A stretch of DNA of 64,000 nucleotides from Frateuria defendens (GTDB lineage Bacteria > Pseudomonadota > Gammaproteobacteria > Xanthomonadales > Rhodanobacteraceae). The stretch is from contig NZ_LFQR01000049.1 of assembly GCF_001182895.1 (NCBI RefSeq), forward strand, positions 1-64,000. Reading direction: 5' to 3'. The position numbers and the translations under genes are program-made. Under the pieces are notes generated by a model. That model did no database searches and was not told the origin of the DNA. It saw nothing but the letters and a program-made list of their open reading frames with translations. Below, in pieces: positions 36,145 to 45,448 of this stretch (position 1 is its first letter; each line of letters opens with the position of its first letter).

Positions 36145-37976
36145 GCGCCGGTACGCTGCGCATCGCCCTGGTCGGCAACCCCAACTGCGGCAAGACCGCG
36201 TTGTTCAACCAGCTCACCGGCGGCCGCCAGAAAGTGGCCAACTACGCCGGCGTCACCATCGAGCGCAAGGAAGGCCGCTTCACCGCCCCCTCCGGCCGCG
36301 TGCTGCAGCTGCTGGACCTGCCGGGCACCTACAGCTTCGACGTCACCAGCCCCGACGAGCGCATCACCCGCGACGTGCTGGAAGGCAACTACCCGGGTGA
36401 GGCCGCGCCGGACCTGATCGTCTGCGTGGCCGACGCCACCAACCTGCGCCTGCACCTGCGCTTCGTGCTGGAGGTGAAGCGGCTGGGCCGCCCGGTGGTG
36501 CTGGCGCTCAACATGATGGACACCGCGCGCCGCCGCGGCATCACGATCGATGTGCCCGAGCTGCAACGCCGCCTCGGCCTGCCGGTGGTGGAGACGGTGG
36601 CGGTGAAGCGCGGCGGCGTGCGTGCGCTGATCGCGCAGGTGGACGGCGAGATGCCGACGGCCGCGCCCGCGCAGCCGGACGACGCAGCCAGCCGCGCCGG
36701 CCTGCACGCGCAGGTGCGCGAACTGATGGCCGCCACCGTGGTGATGCCGCGCGCCACCGCGCAGGTGGACGACGCGCTCGACCGCTGGGCGCTGCACCCG
36801 GTGTTCGGGCTGGCGATCCTGGCGGTGGTGATGTTCCTGGTGTTCCAGGCGGTGTACTCGGTGGGCAAGCCGATCACCGACGCCATCGGCGACGGCTTCG
36901 ACTGGCTCGGCGCGCAGGCCGCGGCGCTGCTGCCGGCGGGGCCGTTGCAGAGCCTGGTCACCGACGGCCTGTTCGGCGGCCTGGGCACGGTGCTCGGCTT
37001 CCTGCCCGAGATCCTGGTGCTGTTCCTGTTCATCCTGGTGCTGGAGGAGTCCGGCTACCTGCCGCGCGCGGCCTTCCTGCTCGATCGCGTGATGCTGTCG
37101 GTGGGGCTCACCGGGCGCTCGTTCATCCCGCTGCTGTCGAGCTTCGCCTGCGCCATCCCCGGCATCATGGGCACGCGCAGCATCCAGGACCCGCGCGACC
37201 GCCTCGCCACCATCCTCGTCGCGCCGCTGATGACCTGCTCGGCGCGGCTGCCGGTGTATGCGCTGCTGATCGGGGCCTTCATCCCCGCGCGGCACGTGCT
37301 GGGCGCCTTCAACCTGCAGGGGCTGGTGCTGTTCGCGCTGTACGCGGCGGGCATCCTCGGCGCGATGGCGGTGGGCTGGGTGATCAAGCGCATCCGCCGC
37401 GACCGCAGCGAGCACGCGCTGCTGATGGAGCTGCCGTCTTACCGGCTGCCGCATCCGCGCGACGTGGCGATCGGGCTGTGGGAGCGCGGCTCGATCTTCT
37501 TGAAGCGCCTCACCGGCGTGATCCTCTCGCTGACCGTGCTGATGTGGTTCATCTCCACCTTCCCGTCGCCGCCGGCGGGAGCGAGCGGGCCGGCGATCGA
37601 GTACAGCATCGCCGGCTACCTCGGCCGTGGGCTGCAATACATCTTCGGGCCGCTCGGCTTCAACTGGCAGATCAGCCTGGCGCTGATCCCGGCCTTCGCC
37701 GCGCGCGAGACGGCGGTGGCCGCGCTGGCCACGGTGTATGCGGTGGGCGGCGAGGGCGGCGACCTGGGCCAGGCGCTGACGGCCCACGTCTCGCTGGCGA
37801 GCGCGCTGTCGCTGCTGGTGTGGTTCGCCTTCGCGCCGCAGTGCATGTCCACGCTGGCGGTGATCCGCCGCGAAACCAATTCCTGGCGCAACGTGGCGAT
37901 CTCCTTCGGCTACATGTTCGCGGTGGCCTATGTCGCTTCGCTGCTGACCTACCAGATCGCGAGGTGGCTGACATGA
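36141..37976 (+). CDS. feoB: Ferrous iron transporter FeoB
   Basis: 611-residue Fe2+ permease. The N-terminal G domain has G1 GNPNCGKT (12-19), G3 DLPGTYSF and G4 LNMMD (NxxD); the membrane domain includes the paired Gate motifs (SCAIPGIMGTRSI and MTCSARLPVY) with the conserved cysteines. At 611 residues it is the shorter form lacking part of the E. coli C-terminal extension, common in this group. AGGAGG precedes the ATG; the stop overlaps the next small gene. Confidence 0.95.
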   Translation: MSAGTLRIALVGNPNCGKTALFNQLTGGRQKVANYAGVTIERKEGRFTAPSGRVLQLLDLPGTYSFDVTSPDERITRDVLEGNYPGEAAPDLIVCVADATNLRLHLRFVLEVKRLGRPVVLALNMMDTARRRGITIDVPELQRRLGLPVVETVAVKRGGVRALIAQVDGEMPTAAPAQPDDAASRAGLHAQVRELMAATVVMPRATAQVDDALDRWALHPVFGLAILAVVMFLVFQAVYSVGKPITDAIGDGFDWLGAQAAALLPAGPLQSLVTDGLFGGLGTVLGFLPEILVLFLFILVLEESGYLPRAAFLLDRVMLSVGLTGRSFIPLLSSFACAIPGIMGTRSIQDPRDRLATILVAPLMTCSARLPVYALLIGAFIPARHVLGAFNLQGLVLFALYAAGILGAMAVGWVIKRIRRDRSEHALLMELPSYRLPHPRDVAIGLWERGSIFLKRLTGVILSLTVLMWFISTFPSPPAGASGPAIEYSIAGYLGRGLQYIFGPLGFNWQISLALIPAFAARETAVAALATVYAVGGEGGDLGQALTAHVSLASALSLLVWFAFAPQCMSTLAVIRRETNSWRNVAISFGYMFAVAYVASLLTYQIARWLT

Positions 37977-38278
37977 CGACGAACCTGCTGGTGCAGTACG
38001 CGGTGATCGCGCTGCTGGTGCTGATCAGCGTGCTCTACACCTTCCGCAAGCTGGCGCCGCAGCTCGCCACGCGCTGGCAGGCGGGCGCCTCGTCGGCGCT
38101 CAACAAGCCCTGGCGCGCGGCCTGGCTGCGGCGGCTGGGCCGCTGGCTGCAGCCCAGGCAGGCCACCGGCAGCTGCGGCGACGGCTGCGGCACCTGCGGC
38201 AGCTGCGGCCCCAAGGCGCCGGCGACCTCGGCGCAACCGGACGCGCAGCCGCTGGTGTTCCGCCCGCGCGGGCGCTGA
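37973..38278 (+). CDS. Small Cys-rich protein in the feoC position (DUF6587-like)
   Basis: 101 residues: one N-terminal transmembrane helix (about 5-23) and a cytoplasmic or periplasmic basic region ending in a cysteine cluster GSCGDGCGTCGSCGP (four Cys, two CxxC-like pairs) that could bind iron or an Fe-S cluster. It overlaps feoB by 4 bp and replaces FeoC in this gene order. The DUF6587 name is from memory of Xanthomonadaceae annotations. Its role is inferred from position. Confidence 0.75.
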   Translation: MTTNLLVQYAVIALLVLISVLYTFRKLAPQLATRWQAGASSALNKPWRAAWLRRLGRWLQPRQATGSCGDGCGTCGSCGPKAPATSAQPDAQPLVFRPRGR

Positions 38279-38302
38279 AGCCCAACCCCGACACGGCTTT
38301 TC

Positions 38303-38381
38303 TGTAGCGCGCCTTGCGCACGACCGGGCATAGCGGCATCACCGCTGCGTAAGCTTGTCGCGCGCAAGGCGCGCTCCTACA
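38303..38381. repeat. REP-like element, second copy
   Basis: TGTAGCGCGCCTTGCGCACGAC at the left and GTCGCGCGCAAGGCGCGCTCCTACA at the right form an imperfect inverted repeat related to the 32.0-kb element (same GCGCGC-TTGCGC core). It lies between the convergent feo operon and the cysteine-synthase-family gene. Confidence 0.85.
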
Positions 38382-38432
38382 TGAGATCGCACGGTGCGGC
38401 GCGTCATCGCGGGTGCGTTCCGCTGGTGCCGG

Positions 38433-39458
38433 TTAGGTGTCGGCTTCCGGGAACGCCCGTTGCAGCCATGCCGGCACCGGAATGCCCTTGGCGTGCAGGA
38501 AGGCCGGGTTGAACAGCTTGGCCCGGTAGCGACTGCCGGCGTCGGCGAGCACGGTGACGATGGTATGGCCCGGTCCCAGCGCGCGGGCCAGGCGCACCGC
38601 GCCGGCCACGTTGACGCCGCTGGAGCCGCCGACGTTCAGGCCTTCGCCGGCCATCAAGGCATGCACCCACGGCACCGATTCCTCGTCGCCGATCGACCAG
38701 GCCAGGTCGATCGGCGCGTCGCGGAAGTTGGCGGTGACGCGGCTGGAGCCGATGCCTTCGCTGATCGAATTGCCGGCGGATTTCAGCTCGCCCTCGTTGA
38801 CGTAACTGGCGAGCGCCGAGCCCGCGGGGTCGGCCAGGGCGATGGTCACCGCCGGGTTGCGGGCTTTCAGCGCCCGACCCACGCCGGCCAGCGTGCCGCC
38901 GGTGCCGGTGGCGCAGACGAAGCCGTCGATCCGCCCGCCGGTCTGCTCCCAGATCTCCACGCCGGTGGTGGCGGCGTGGAAGTCGCGGTTGGCGGTGTTG
39001 TCGAACTGGTCGGCGAACCAGGCGCTGCCGGGCTCCTGAAGGTTCATCGCCTCCGCCAGCCTCCGCGCCACGTGCGCGTAGTGGTTCGGGTCGGCGTAGG
39101 GCGCGGCCGGCACCAGGCGCACCTCGGCGCCGGTGATGCGCAGCGCGTCGATCTTCTCGCGGCTCTGCGTGTCCGGCATGGTGATGAGGGCGCGGTAGCC
39201 GCGGCTGGCGCCGATCAGCGCCAGGCCGATGCCGGTGTTGCCGGCGGTGCCCTCGACGATGGTGCCGCCCGGCCGCAGCAGGCCGCGGCGCTCGGCGTCC
39301 AGCAGCAGGCCCAGCGCCGTGCGGTCCTTGATCGAGCCGCCCGGGTTGGCGAATTCGGCCTTGCCCAGGATCTCGCAGCCGGTCTGCTGCGAGGCCTGGC
39401 GCAGGCGGATCAGCGGCGTGTGCCCGACGGCGGCGGCGACATCGGCGAAGGCGCTCAT
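38433..39458 (-). CDS. Cysteine synthase family PLP enzyme
   Basis: 341-residue fold-type II PLP enzyme. The PLP lysine is in NPGGSIKDRTA, the substrate/phosphate loops in EGTAGNTGIGLA and CATGTGGTLAGVG, with a final Ser in GLNVGGSSGVN. It resembles the CysK/CysM group but is somewhat longer, with a C-terminal extension (about 305-341: RYRAKLFNPAFLHAKGIPVP), as in the cystathionine-beta-synthase-like and Cys-synthase A-like branch of Xanthomonadales. It makes cysteine from O-acetylserine or a related reaction. The ATG at 39458 is chosen from family length; no clear ribosome-binding site is seen. Confidence 0.85.
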   Translation of the reverse strand: MSAFADVAAAVGHTPLIRLRQASQQTGCEILGKAEFANPGGSIKDRTALGLLLDAERRGLLRPGGTIVEGTAGNTGIGLALIGASRGYRALITMPDTQSREKIDALRITGAEVRLVPAAPYADPNHYAHVARRLAEAMNLQEPGSAWFADQFDNTANRDFHAATTGVEIWEQTGGRIDGFVCATGTGGTLAGVGRALKARNPAVTIALADPAGSALASYVNEGELKSAGNSISEGIGSSRVTANFRDAPIDLAWSIGDEESVPWVHALMAGEGLNVGGSSGVNVAGAVRLARALGPGHTIVTVLADAGSRYRAKLFNPAFLHAKGIPVPAWLQRAFPEADT

Positions 39459-39828
39459 GCCGAGGTGCCCGCCGGGCCGTTCGTTCCGCGCGCGGTGGCC
39501 TGCGCGTGCCGGGCTCCGGGGAGCCCGGTTGGGTGAGGGGAAGGGGCGGATCTCTTCGCGTGTTCCATGGGTTCTGGTCGGCGTACTGGAGGGCGTCTGA
39601 TCGCGATGTCTGGGCAGGTCGTCCACCCGGCGCCTTTCGGAGAGGAGGCCGCGGATGGACTTGCCTAAACATGCCCGTCTTGCGCCCCGCGGTCGAGCCT
39701 TGCCGTTGCGACGGGGCCGGGCGTGCGGCGGCATGGCCGCCTCTTTCTCAGGTGTAGAGATTCGTGCGGCGGCGCGTACGGGGCTGCGGTTGTCGGCGTT
39801 CCCGCTGCCAGCCGGCGGGAAGCATGGC
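39459..39828. other. Gene-free region upstream of the cysteine-synthase gene
   Basis: 370 bp between two minus-strand genes. A perfect 8-bp stem (CCGGGCTC CGGG GAGCCCGG, 39509-39528) is the only distinct structure. No gene is supported. Confidence 0.45.
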
Positions 39829-41385
39829 TCATCGGCCGGGCCTGGACGACTCTTGCGATGCCGCGTCCAGGCGAAGCCGCCCGCGATGCCGGCGCAGGTC
39901 GTCGGCCCAGGCCAGCATCGCCGCCCCGCCCATCACCAGCGCCGGCGAGCCGGTGGTGAACAGCAGCACCAGCAGCCCGATGCGCATCAGCGTGGGGTTG
40001 AGGTAGAGGCCCGTTTCGTCGTGCCGCCGCCAGTAGCGGCGCAAGCCCAGCCAGAGCGCGGCGAACAGCACCGGCAGGCGCAGCCACAGGTACGGCGGCG
40101 GCAGGGCCAGCGCACCCGCCGCGCCGATCGCGCACAGCCCCGGCACCAGGGCCAGCCGCAAGCGCGGCCAGCGCGCCGGCAGCGGCTCGGCGCGCGAGTG
40201 CCAGTTGTCCATGATGCGGAAGTAGTGCAGGGCCAGCCACAGCAGGCCGGCGGTCGCGGGCGCCAGGCCGAGCAGCAGCGGCAGGTAGGGCGATGCCGTC
40301 GCGCTGCCGCTGTCGAGCAGGCCGAGCGTGAGGAGCGCGCCGAGCGGCAGGGCCAGGGCCGTGACGAGCAGCAGCTTGCCGATCCCGGCCAGCAGGCGGG
40401 CGGCGCCGAAATGCCGGGTGTCGGCGGCTTCGGTCCAGAAGCGCAGTTGCTCGCGCGGGATCGACGGCGGCAGGTCTTCGGGATGCGCACCGGCGAGCTG
40501 GCCGATAAAGGCCTCCATTTCGCCGATCCGCCGCGGAAACAGCCCGGCCGCGATGCCTTGCCACCCATGGAACGGGCGCTGCAGGCGTTGCAGGCAGCGC
40601 TTCGTCCGCACGGGTTTCGCGCCGGAGGAGAGCGAGGAGCGCAGCAGCGATCGCCAGTCCGGCCCCAGGGCTCGCGCGGGGGGCTCCCAGCCGAGTTGCA
40701 GCCGGCGATCCAGCGCGTCGCGGTGCGCCGGCTGCAGCTCCCACGCCAGGCGCATGCGCCGCTCCAGCCGCTGCAGGGCCAGCGGGTCGTGGCCGGCGTG
40801 CACGTGGTCGAGGTCGAAGAAGCGCAGCAGCACGTGCAGGCACGCGGCCGGCATCGGCGGGACGTCGCGGTACAGGCGGCGCACCAGTTCGTGCCCGGCC
40901 GTGGTCTTGAGGCGGAACGACCACAGCGCGGGCTGCGATTTCAGCCAGACCAGCAGCGCCTCGCCGTCGCCTTGGGCGGCCAGGTGGATCGCTTGAGTGC
41001 AGAACGCTTCCAGCTCGAACCTGGGCTGGGGTTCCTCGCGGGGCCGCGCTGTGGCGGCCTGCACCGGCGATGGCGCAGGCCGCGGCGCGGGTGCCGGCGA
41101 CGCGATGGGCGTCGGAGACGGCACGGCTTGCGGCGCGTGGCGCACCGAATCGAACGCACCGGCAACGGGAACGTCCCGTGCATGCGAAGCCTGCGCCACC
41201 GCCTGCGCCGGAACGGCTGCCGACGCCCGGCACACCGCCAGTGCCGACTGGTACGCCGCATGCAGGTGCTGGAAGCCCTGCGGATCGTCCTCGGGGCGGG
41301 TCGTGCGCAGGCGCATCGCATAGGCGCGCTTGACCGCGCGCTCGTCGGCGTCCTCGGGCAGGCCCAGCCACTCGAACGGAGACAT
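39829..41385 (-). CDS. Membrane-anchored J-like cochaperone lacking HPD
   Basis: 518 residues. The N-terminus is J-domain-like (FEWLGLPEDADERAVKRAYA, then RPEDDPQGFQHLHAAYQSAL); the HPD of true J domains is replaced by a RPEDDP segment, a form seen in the J-like partners of HscC-type Hsp70s. A Pro/Ala linker follows, then a helical domain and four or more transmembrane segments (about 345-500). The start overlaps the stop of the Hsp70 gene by one base (TGATG). Probably recruits the adjacent Hsp70 to the inner membrane. Confidence 0.8.
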   Translation of the reverse strand: MSPFEWLGLPEDADERAVKRAYAMRLRTTRPEDDPQGFQHLHAAYQSALAVCRASAAVPAQAVAQASHARDVPVAGAFDSVRHAPQAVPSPTPIASPAPAPRPAPSPVQAATARPREEPQPRFELEAFCTQAIHLAAQGDGEALLVWLKSQPALWSFRLKTTAGHELVRRLYRDVPPMPAACLHVLLRFFDLDHVHAGHDPLALQRLERRMRLAWELQPAHRDALDRRLQLGWEPPARALGPDWRSLLRSSLSSGAKPVRTKRCLQRLQRPFHGWQGIAAGLFPRRIGEMEAFIGQLAGAHPEDLPPSIPREQLRFWTEAADTRHFGAARLLAGIGKLLLVTALALPLGALLTLGLLDSGSATASPYLPLLLGLAPATAGLLWLALHYFRIMDNWHSRAEPLPARWPRLRLALVPGLCAIGAAGALALPPPYLWLRLPVLFAALWLGLRRYWRRHDETGLYLNPTLMRIGLLVLLFTTGSPALVMGGAAMLAWADDLRRHRGRLRLDAASQESSRPGR

Positions 41386-43073
41386 CAGGTGCCTTCCAGC
41401 AGGTCCAGCGCCTGGCCGAATTCGCGGCGGTGCTCGCGGATCAGTATGTCGTCCTGCGTCTCCAGCGCCGAGCGGAAGCGCGCGATCCAGTTCTGCAACT
41501 GGTCGCGGGCCTGGATGTGCTCCTCGTAGAGCCGCTCGGCGCGGGCGAGCAGGGCGAGGTTCTCCTGTTTCTCGCGCGGGTGGATCTTCAGCTCCGCCAG
41601 CGCGGCCAGGCGGGTGCGGATCTCCTCCGGGGCGAGCAGGCCGGGGTTCTGCTCCAGCACCAGTTCGTAGCGGCGGCCGGTGGCCTGCACGGCGGCCTCC
41701 ACCTGCAGCACGCCGTTGACGTCGTAGGTGAAGCGCACGGCGACCGCGTTCTCGGCGATGCTGCGCTTGGGGTCGAGCGTAAGCTCCAGCTGGCCCAGCT
41801 TGATGTTGTTCGCCACCAGCGGGCTCTCGCCCTGGAACACGTCCAGCATCAGCACCGACTGGCCCTCGCTGATCGGCCAGAAGGTTTCCTCGCGGCTCAC
41901 CGGCACCACGCTGTTGCGATGGATGATCGGCGCGAAGAAGCCGCGCTGCGGCCGGCCCTGGTCGTCGCGCCGCGCCACCTCGGTGCCCAGCGTGTAGGGG
42001 CACACGTCAGTCAGGATCACTTCGTCCAGGCGCTGGTCGCGCGACTTCATGCCGGCCGCCACGCAGGCGCCCTGCGCGATGGCCTGGTCGGGGTTGACGT
42101 GGCGCAGCGGCAGGCGGCCGAACATGCGCGCGATCAGCCGGGCCACCTGCGGCATGCGGCTGGCGCCGCCCACCAGCACGATCTCGTCGAGCTGCTCGGG
42201 CTGCAGGCGGGCGTCGCGCATGGCGCGTTCCAGCGGCGCGCGCATGCGCTGCACCAGCGGCTCGGTGAGCTTGGCGAAGCGTTCCTCGTCGATCTGCCAG
42301 GCGAGCGCCTGCGCGCCGAGCGCGTATTCGATGCTGGCGACGGCGTTGGCGGTGAGCCCGCGCTTGGCCGCCTCCAGCCGGCGGCGCAGCTGGCCGCGCT
42401 GCTGGGCGTCCAGCGCCTGCGCGTCGAGCCGCAGGTCGGCGAGGCAGGCGGTCTCCAGCGCGTCGAGGAAATCCTCGCCGCCCAGGAAGTTGTCGCCGGC
42501 GCTGGCGTGCACCTCGATCACGCCGTCGAACATCTCCAGCACCGACACGTCGAAGGTGCCGCCGCCGAGGTCGAAGACCAGGAAGCGCGCGCCGTCCGGC
42601 CGCTCGCGCAACCCGTAGGCCAGGGCCGCGGCGGTGGGCTCGTTGATCAGCCGCTCCACGCGGATGCCGGCCAGTTCGCCGGCGGCGCGGGTGGCCTTGC
42701 GCTGGGCGTCGGAGAAGTAGGCCGGCACGCTGATCACCGCCTCGCTCACCTTCTCGCCCAGTGCTGCCTCGGCGTCCGCCAGCAGCGAGCGCAGCACCAT
42801 CGCCGAGAGTTCCTCGGGGCGGAAGCTGCGGCCGGCCAGCACGGTCTCGCGGGGCGTGCCCATCCAGCGCTTGAAGGCGGCGACGGTGCTGGCGGGGTGG
42901 CTGATCAGCCGGTCGCGCGCGGCCTGGCCCACCAGCACCAGGCCTTCCTCGTCGACGCTCACCACCGAGGGCGTGAGGCAGTCGCCCAGGGCGTTCGGAA
43001 AGAGTTGCGCGCCCTGGCCGGCGTAGGCGCCGATGAGCGAGTGCGTGGTACCTAGATCGATCCCAACGATCAT
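41385..43073 (-). CDS. hscC: Hsp70 family chaperone, HscC-like
   Basis: 562 residues, the short Hsp70 length of HscC. Nucleotide-binding blocks are intact: IVGIDLGTTHSL at the N-terminus, EAVISVPAYFSDAQRKAT, INEPTAAALAYGL, FDLGGGTFDVSVLEM and VLVGGASRMPQV. The substrate-binding part is present but the lid is reduced. The ATG at 43073 places the first glycine loop correctly; upstream in-frame residues are not family-like. It is followed by its J-like partner in the same operon. Confidence 0.9.
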   Translation of the reverse strand: MIVGIDLGTTHSLIGAYAGQGAQLFPNALGDCLTPSVVSVDEEGLVLVGQAARDRLISHPASTVAAFKRWMGTPRETVLAGRSFRPEELSAMVLRSLLADAEAALGEKVSEAVISVPAYFSDAQRKATRAAGELAGIRVERLINEPTAAALAYGLRERPDGARFLVFDLGGGTFDVSVLEMFDGVIEVHASAGDNFLGGEDFLDALETACLADLRLDAQALDAQQRGQLRRRLEAAKRGLTANAVASIEYALGAQALAWQIDEERFAKLTEPLVQRMRAPLERAMRDARLQPEQLDEIVLVGGASRMPQVARLIARMFGRLPLRHVNPDQAIAQGACVAAGMKSRDQRLDEVILTDVCPYTLGTEVARRDDQGRPQRGFFAPIIHRNSVVPVSREETFWPISEGQSVLMLDVFQGESPLVANNIKLGQLELTLDPKRSIAENAVAVRFTYDVNGVLQVEAAVQATGRRYELVLEQNPGLLAPEEIRTRLAALAELKIHPREKQENLALLARAERLYEEHIQARDQLQNWIARFRSALETQDDILIREHRREFGQALDLLEGT

Positions 43074-43319
43074 CCCTGACTGTTCCCCTGTGTCGAATCG
43101 GCGAGCCTGCTGACGAACTGCCTCGGCACTTGCGTGTGGGAAGGTGCCTTCGCAGGCCACGTCCTGCGGGCACGACGGGCAAACGTGCGCGGACAGGCGT
43201 CCGTAACAGGCCAGCGACGAGTTTACATGCAGCGCATGATGCTGCTGCGACCCAATCGGCGAATGGAGAGGGTCGTTGCGGTAGCGGTGGGTGGGTTCGC
43301 TTCTGCGCGAGCGGAGGGC

Positions 43320-44165
43320 TCAGACCAGCAGTGTGCGCACGCCCTGCTTTTGCAGCGCGGCGACGAGGGCCTCCGGGGCGGCCGTATCGCTGATGACCAT
43401 GCCCAGGCTGGCGACTGGCGCAATCACTGACAGGCTGCGCTGGCCGAACTTGCTGGCGTCCAGCACCGCCACCGTCTCGCGCGAGACGCGGATCATCAGC
43501 GCGTTGAGGGTGGCCTCCTGCGGGTCGGGCGTGGTCACGCCCACTTCCGGGTCGAGGCCGTCCACGCCCAGGAATAGGCGATCGGCGGAGAGCTTGGCCA
43601 GCGCCTGCTCCGCGTCCGGGCCGGCCAGCGAGTAGGAGGTCTGGCGCAGCAGCCCGCCCAGCATCATCACGCGCACCGTGGGCAGGCCGCTCAGTTCGAG
43701 CGCGATGTTGAGCGCGTTGGTGATGACGGTGAGCGACTCCCACTTCCGCTGGCGGATCTGCCGCGCGATCTCCACCGTGGTGGAGCCGGAGTCGAGGATG
43801 ATCGTCTCGCCGTCCTTGATCAGCTTGGCCGCGGCCTGGCCGATGCGGCGCTTCTCGGCCAGCCTCCGCGTTTCCTTGATGGTGAGCGGCGTGTCCATCT
43901 GCGAGGAGGGCGGTGCGGCGGGCAGCGCGCCGCCGTGCGAGCGCGCGATGGCGCCGCCGCGCGCCAGCGCCTCGAGGTCGGCGCGGATGGTCACGGCCGA
44001 GATGCCGAAGCGCTCGACCAGTTGCTCCACCGTGACCCGCCCCTGCTGCTCGATCTGCTCCACGATCAGGCGCCGGCGTTCCTCCACCAGCAGCTTGGGC
44101 GGGGCCGCCTTGCGGGCGGCGGGCTTCGGGGCGTGGAGGGCGGCGGCCTTGCGGCGTTGTGTCAT
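43320..44165 (-). CDS. DeoR/AgaR-family transcriptional regulator
   Basis: 281 residues with an N-terminal DeoR helix-turn-helix (RVTVEQLVERFGISAVTIRA, near residues 42-62) and the C-terminal sugar-phosphate-sensing domain with the family signature IILDSGSTTVEIARQI and LFLGVDGLDPEVG. It is encoded downstream of the aldolase and amidohydrolase genes and overlaps the amidohydrolase stop by 4 bp, so it belongs to the galactosamine/galactose island. Likely effector: a sugar phosphate of that pathway. Candidate operators are the TTTCG direct repeats at 46386, 53257 and 58175. Confidence 0.9.
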   Translation of the reverse strand: MTQRRKAAALHAPKPAARKAAPPKLLVEERRRLIVEQIEQQGRVTVEQLVERFGISAVTIRADLEALARGGAIARSHGGALPAAPPSSQMDTPLTIKETRRLAEKRRIGQAAAKLIKDGETIILDSGSTTVEIARQIRQRKWESLTVITNALNIALELSGLPTVRVMMLGGLLRQTSYSLAGPDAEQALAKLSADRLFLGVDGLDPEVGVTTPDPQEATLNALMIRVSRETVAVLDASKFGQRSLSVIAPVASLGMVISDTAAPEALVAALQKQGVRTLLV

Positions 44166-45439
44166 GGGTCCATTCCAAGCAGGCGGGCGGCGTTGTCGTG
44201 GTAGATCTTGCGCAGGATCGCGTGCGGCAGGCCGAGGCCGTAGATCGACCAGCGTCCCTGCGGCGGCGTGGCCGCGGGCGCATAGTCGAAGTATTCGTCC
44301 TCCGTTTCCAGAAAGCGATAGTAGATCTCGTAGAGGGCGTCGCCGAGCAGTTGCTGGGGCACCTCCTCGCCGTAGGGCGGGGGTACCGCGTCGGTGCCGA
44401 ACAATAGGCGGTCCTGATGGCGCTCGAAGAAGCGCCGCGCCTGACGCGGCTGGCGTCCCAGCTCGCCGATGCGCGCGCTGATGTCCGCATGCACGTTGGG
44501 GTGGCGGTCGAGGCAGGCGGACACGGCGTCCAGCGTCTCGGCCTGGTTGCCCACGTGCATCAGTACGAAGGTGGTGCGCGGGTGGCGCGCGATCACGCGG
44601 TCGCGTGCGGCGATGAGTTCGGCGTGGCTGGGGAAGCCTTCGCCGTAGAAGGACCAGTCCGGGTGCCTGGCCAGTTCTTCGTAGCGTTCGTTGTGGCGAT
44701 CGGTGGGCTGGAAGAAGGCCAGCGGGTCGGCGCTGTGGATGAACACCGGCAGGCCATGCGCCGCGCAGGCCTCCCACATCGGGTCGAAGCGGCGGTCGTC
44801 GATGCCCACCAGCGCGCCCTCGTCGATGCCCTCGCGCAGGTACAGGCCCAGCGTCTTCAGCAGCTTGAGGCCGCAGGCGCCCGCGCGCCTGGCGTGGGCG
44901 ATGGCGTCGGCCTGGCGCTGCGGATAGTCCGCCTCGCCGAACAGGCCGAAGGAGGGCTCGGTCATGGTGAGGAAGCGGCCGGGCGCGGCGCGGTCGAAGC
45001 GTGCGATGGTTTCCTCCAGCCCGCGGCCGACGCCGCCGGTGAGGTTGACCAGGGTGCGGATGCCCTTGCGGTCCATCAGCGGCAGCAGCTCGGCGGGGTC
45101 GGCGAAGTAGGTCATCGCCTCGCCCACCGAGACGCCGCCACGCGTCTCGCTCATCCAGCTCAGGTGCGTGTGTACGTCGATCACCGGGAAGGCCGGGTAC
45201 GCGACGCGTGTGGCCTTCACATCGAGCATGCTGCGCGGCGCGAACTCGGCCAGCGGCAGGGCGAGGCGCTGCGCATCGGGCATGGTCTGCAGGAGGTTCT
45301 TGCCCTTGCCGCTATCCCGTGCCGCGGCCACCGCCCCCGGCGGCGCGCAGCAGAAGCAGTGCGCGGGCCGGCGCGGTGGCGTCGCGCCGGCTTGCGACGC
45401 TAGGCCGTGGATGGCGTCGTCACGGGGGATTCTGGCCAT
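44162..45439 (-). CDS. Amidohydrolase-family protein of the sugar island
   Basis: 425-residue metal-dependent TIM-barrel hydrolase of the Amidohydro_2 type: VIDVHTHLSWM with the HxH pair, VFIHSADPLAF, a later His in FVLMHVGNQAE and Asp in LLFGTDAVPPP. An N-terminal stretch of about 70 residues precedes the barrel; an internal ATG at about residue 53 is an alternative start. It sits between the aldolase and the regulator. The island lacks a recognisable N-acetylgalactosamine-6-phosphate deacetylase, so this may fill that step, but the fold type differs from classical NagA/AgaA; the substrate is unknown. Confidence 0.75.
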   Translation of the reverse strand: MARIPRDDAIHGLASQAGATPPRRPAHCFCCAPPGAVAAARDSGKGKNLLQTMPDAQRLALPLAEFAPRSMLDVKATRVAYPAFPVIDVHTHLSWMSETRGGVSVGEAMTYFADPAELLPLMDRKGIRTLVNLTGGVGRGLEETIARFDRAAPGRFLTMTEPSFGLFGEADYPQRQADAIAHARRAGACGLKLLKTLGLYLREGIDEGALVGIDDRRFDPMWEACAAHGLPVFIHSADPLAFFQPTDRHNERYEELARHPDWSFYGEGFPSHAELIAARDRVIARHPRTTFVLMHVGNQAETLDAVSACLDRHPNVHADISARIGELGRQPRQARRFFERHQDRLLFGTDAVPPPYGEEVPQQLLGDALYEIYYRFLETEDEYFDYAPAATPPQGRWSIYGLGLPHAILRKIYHDNAARLLGMDP

Positions 45440-45448
45440 GCTCGGGCC

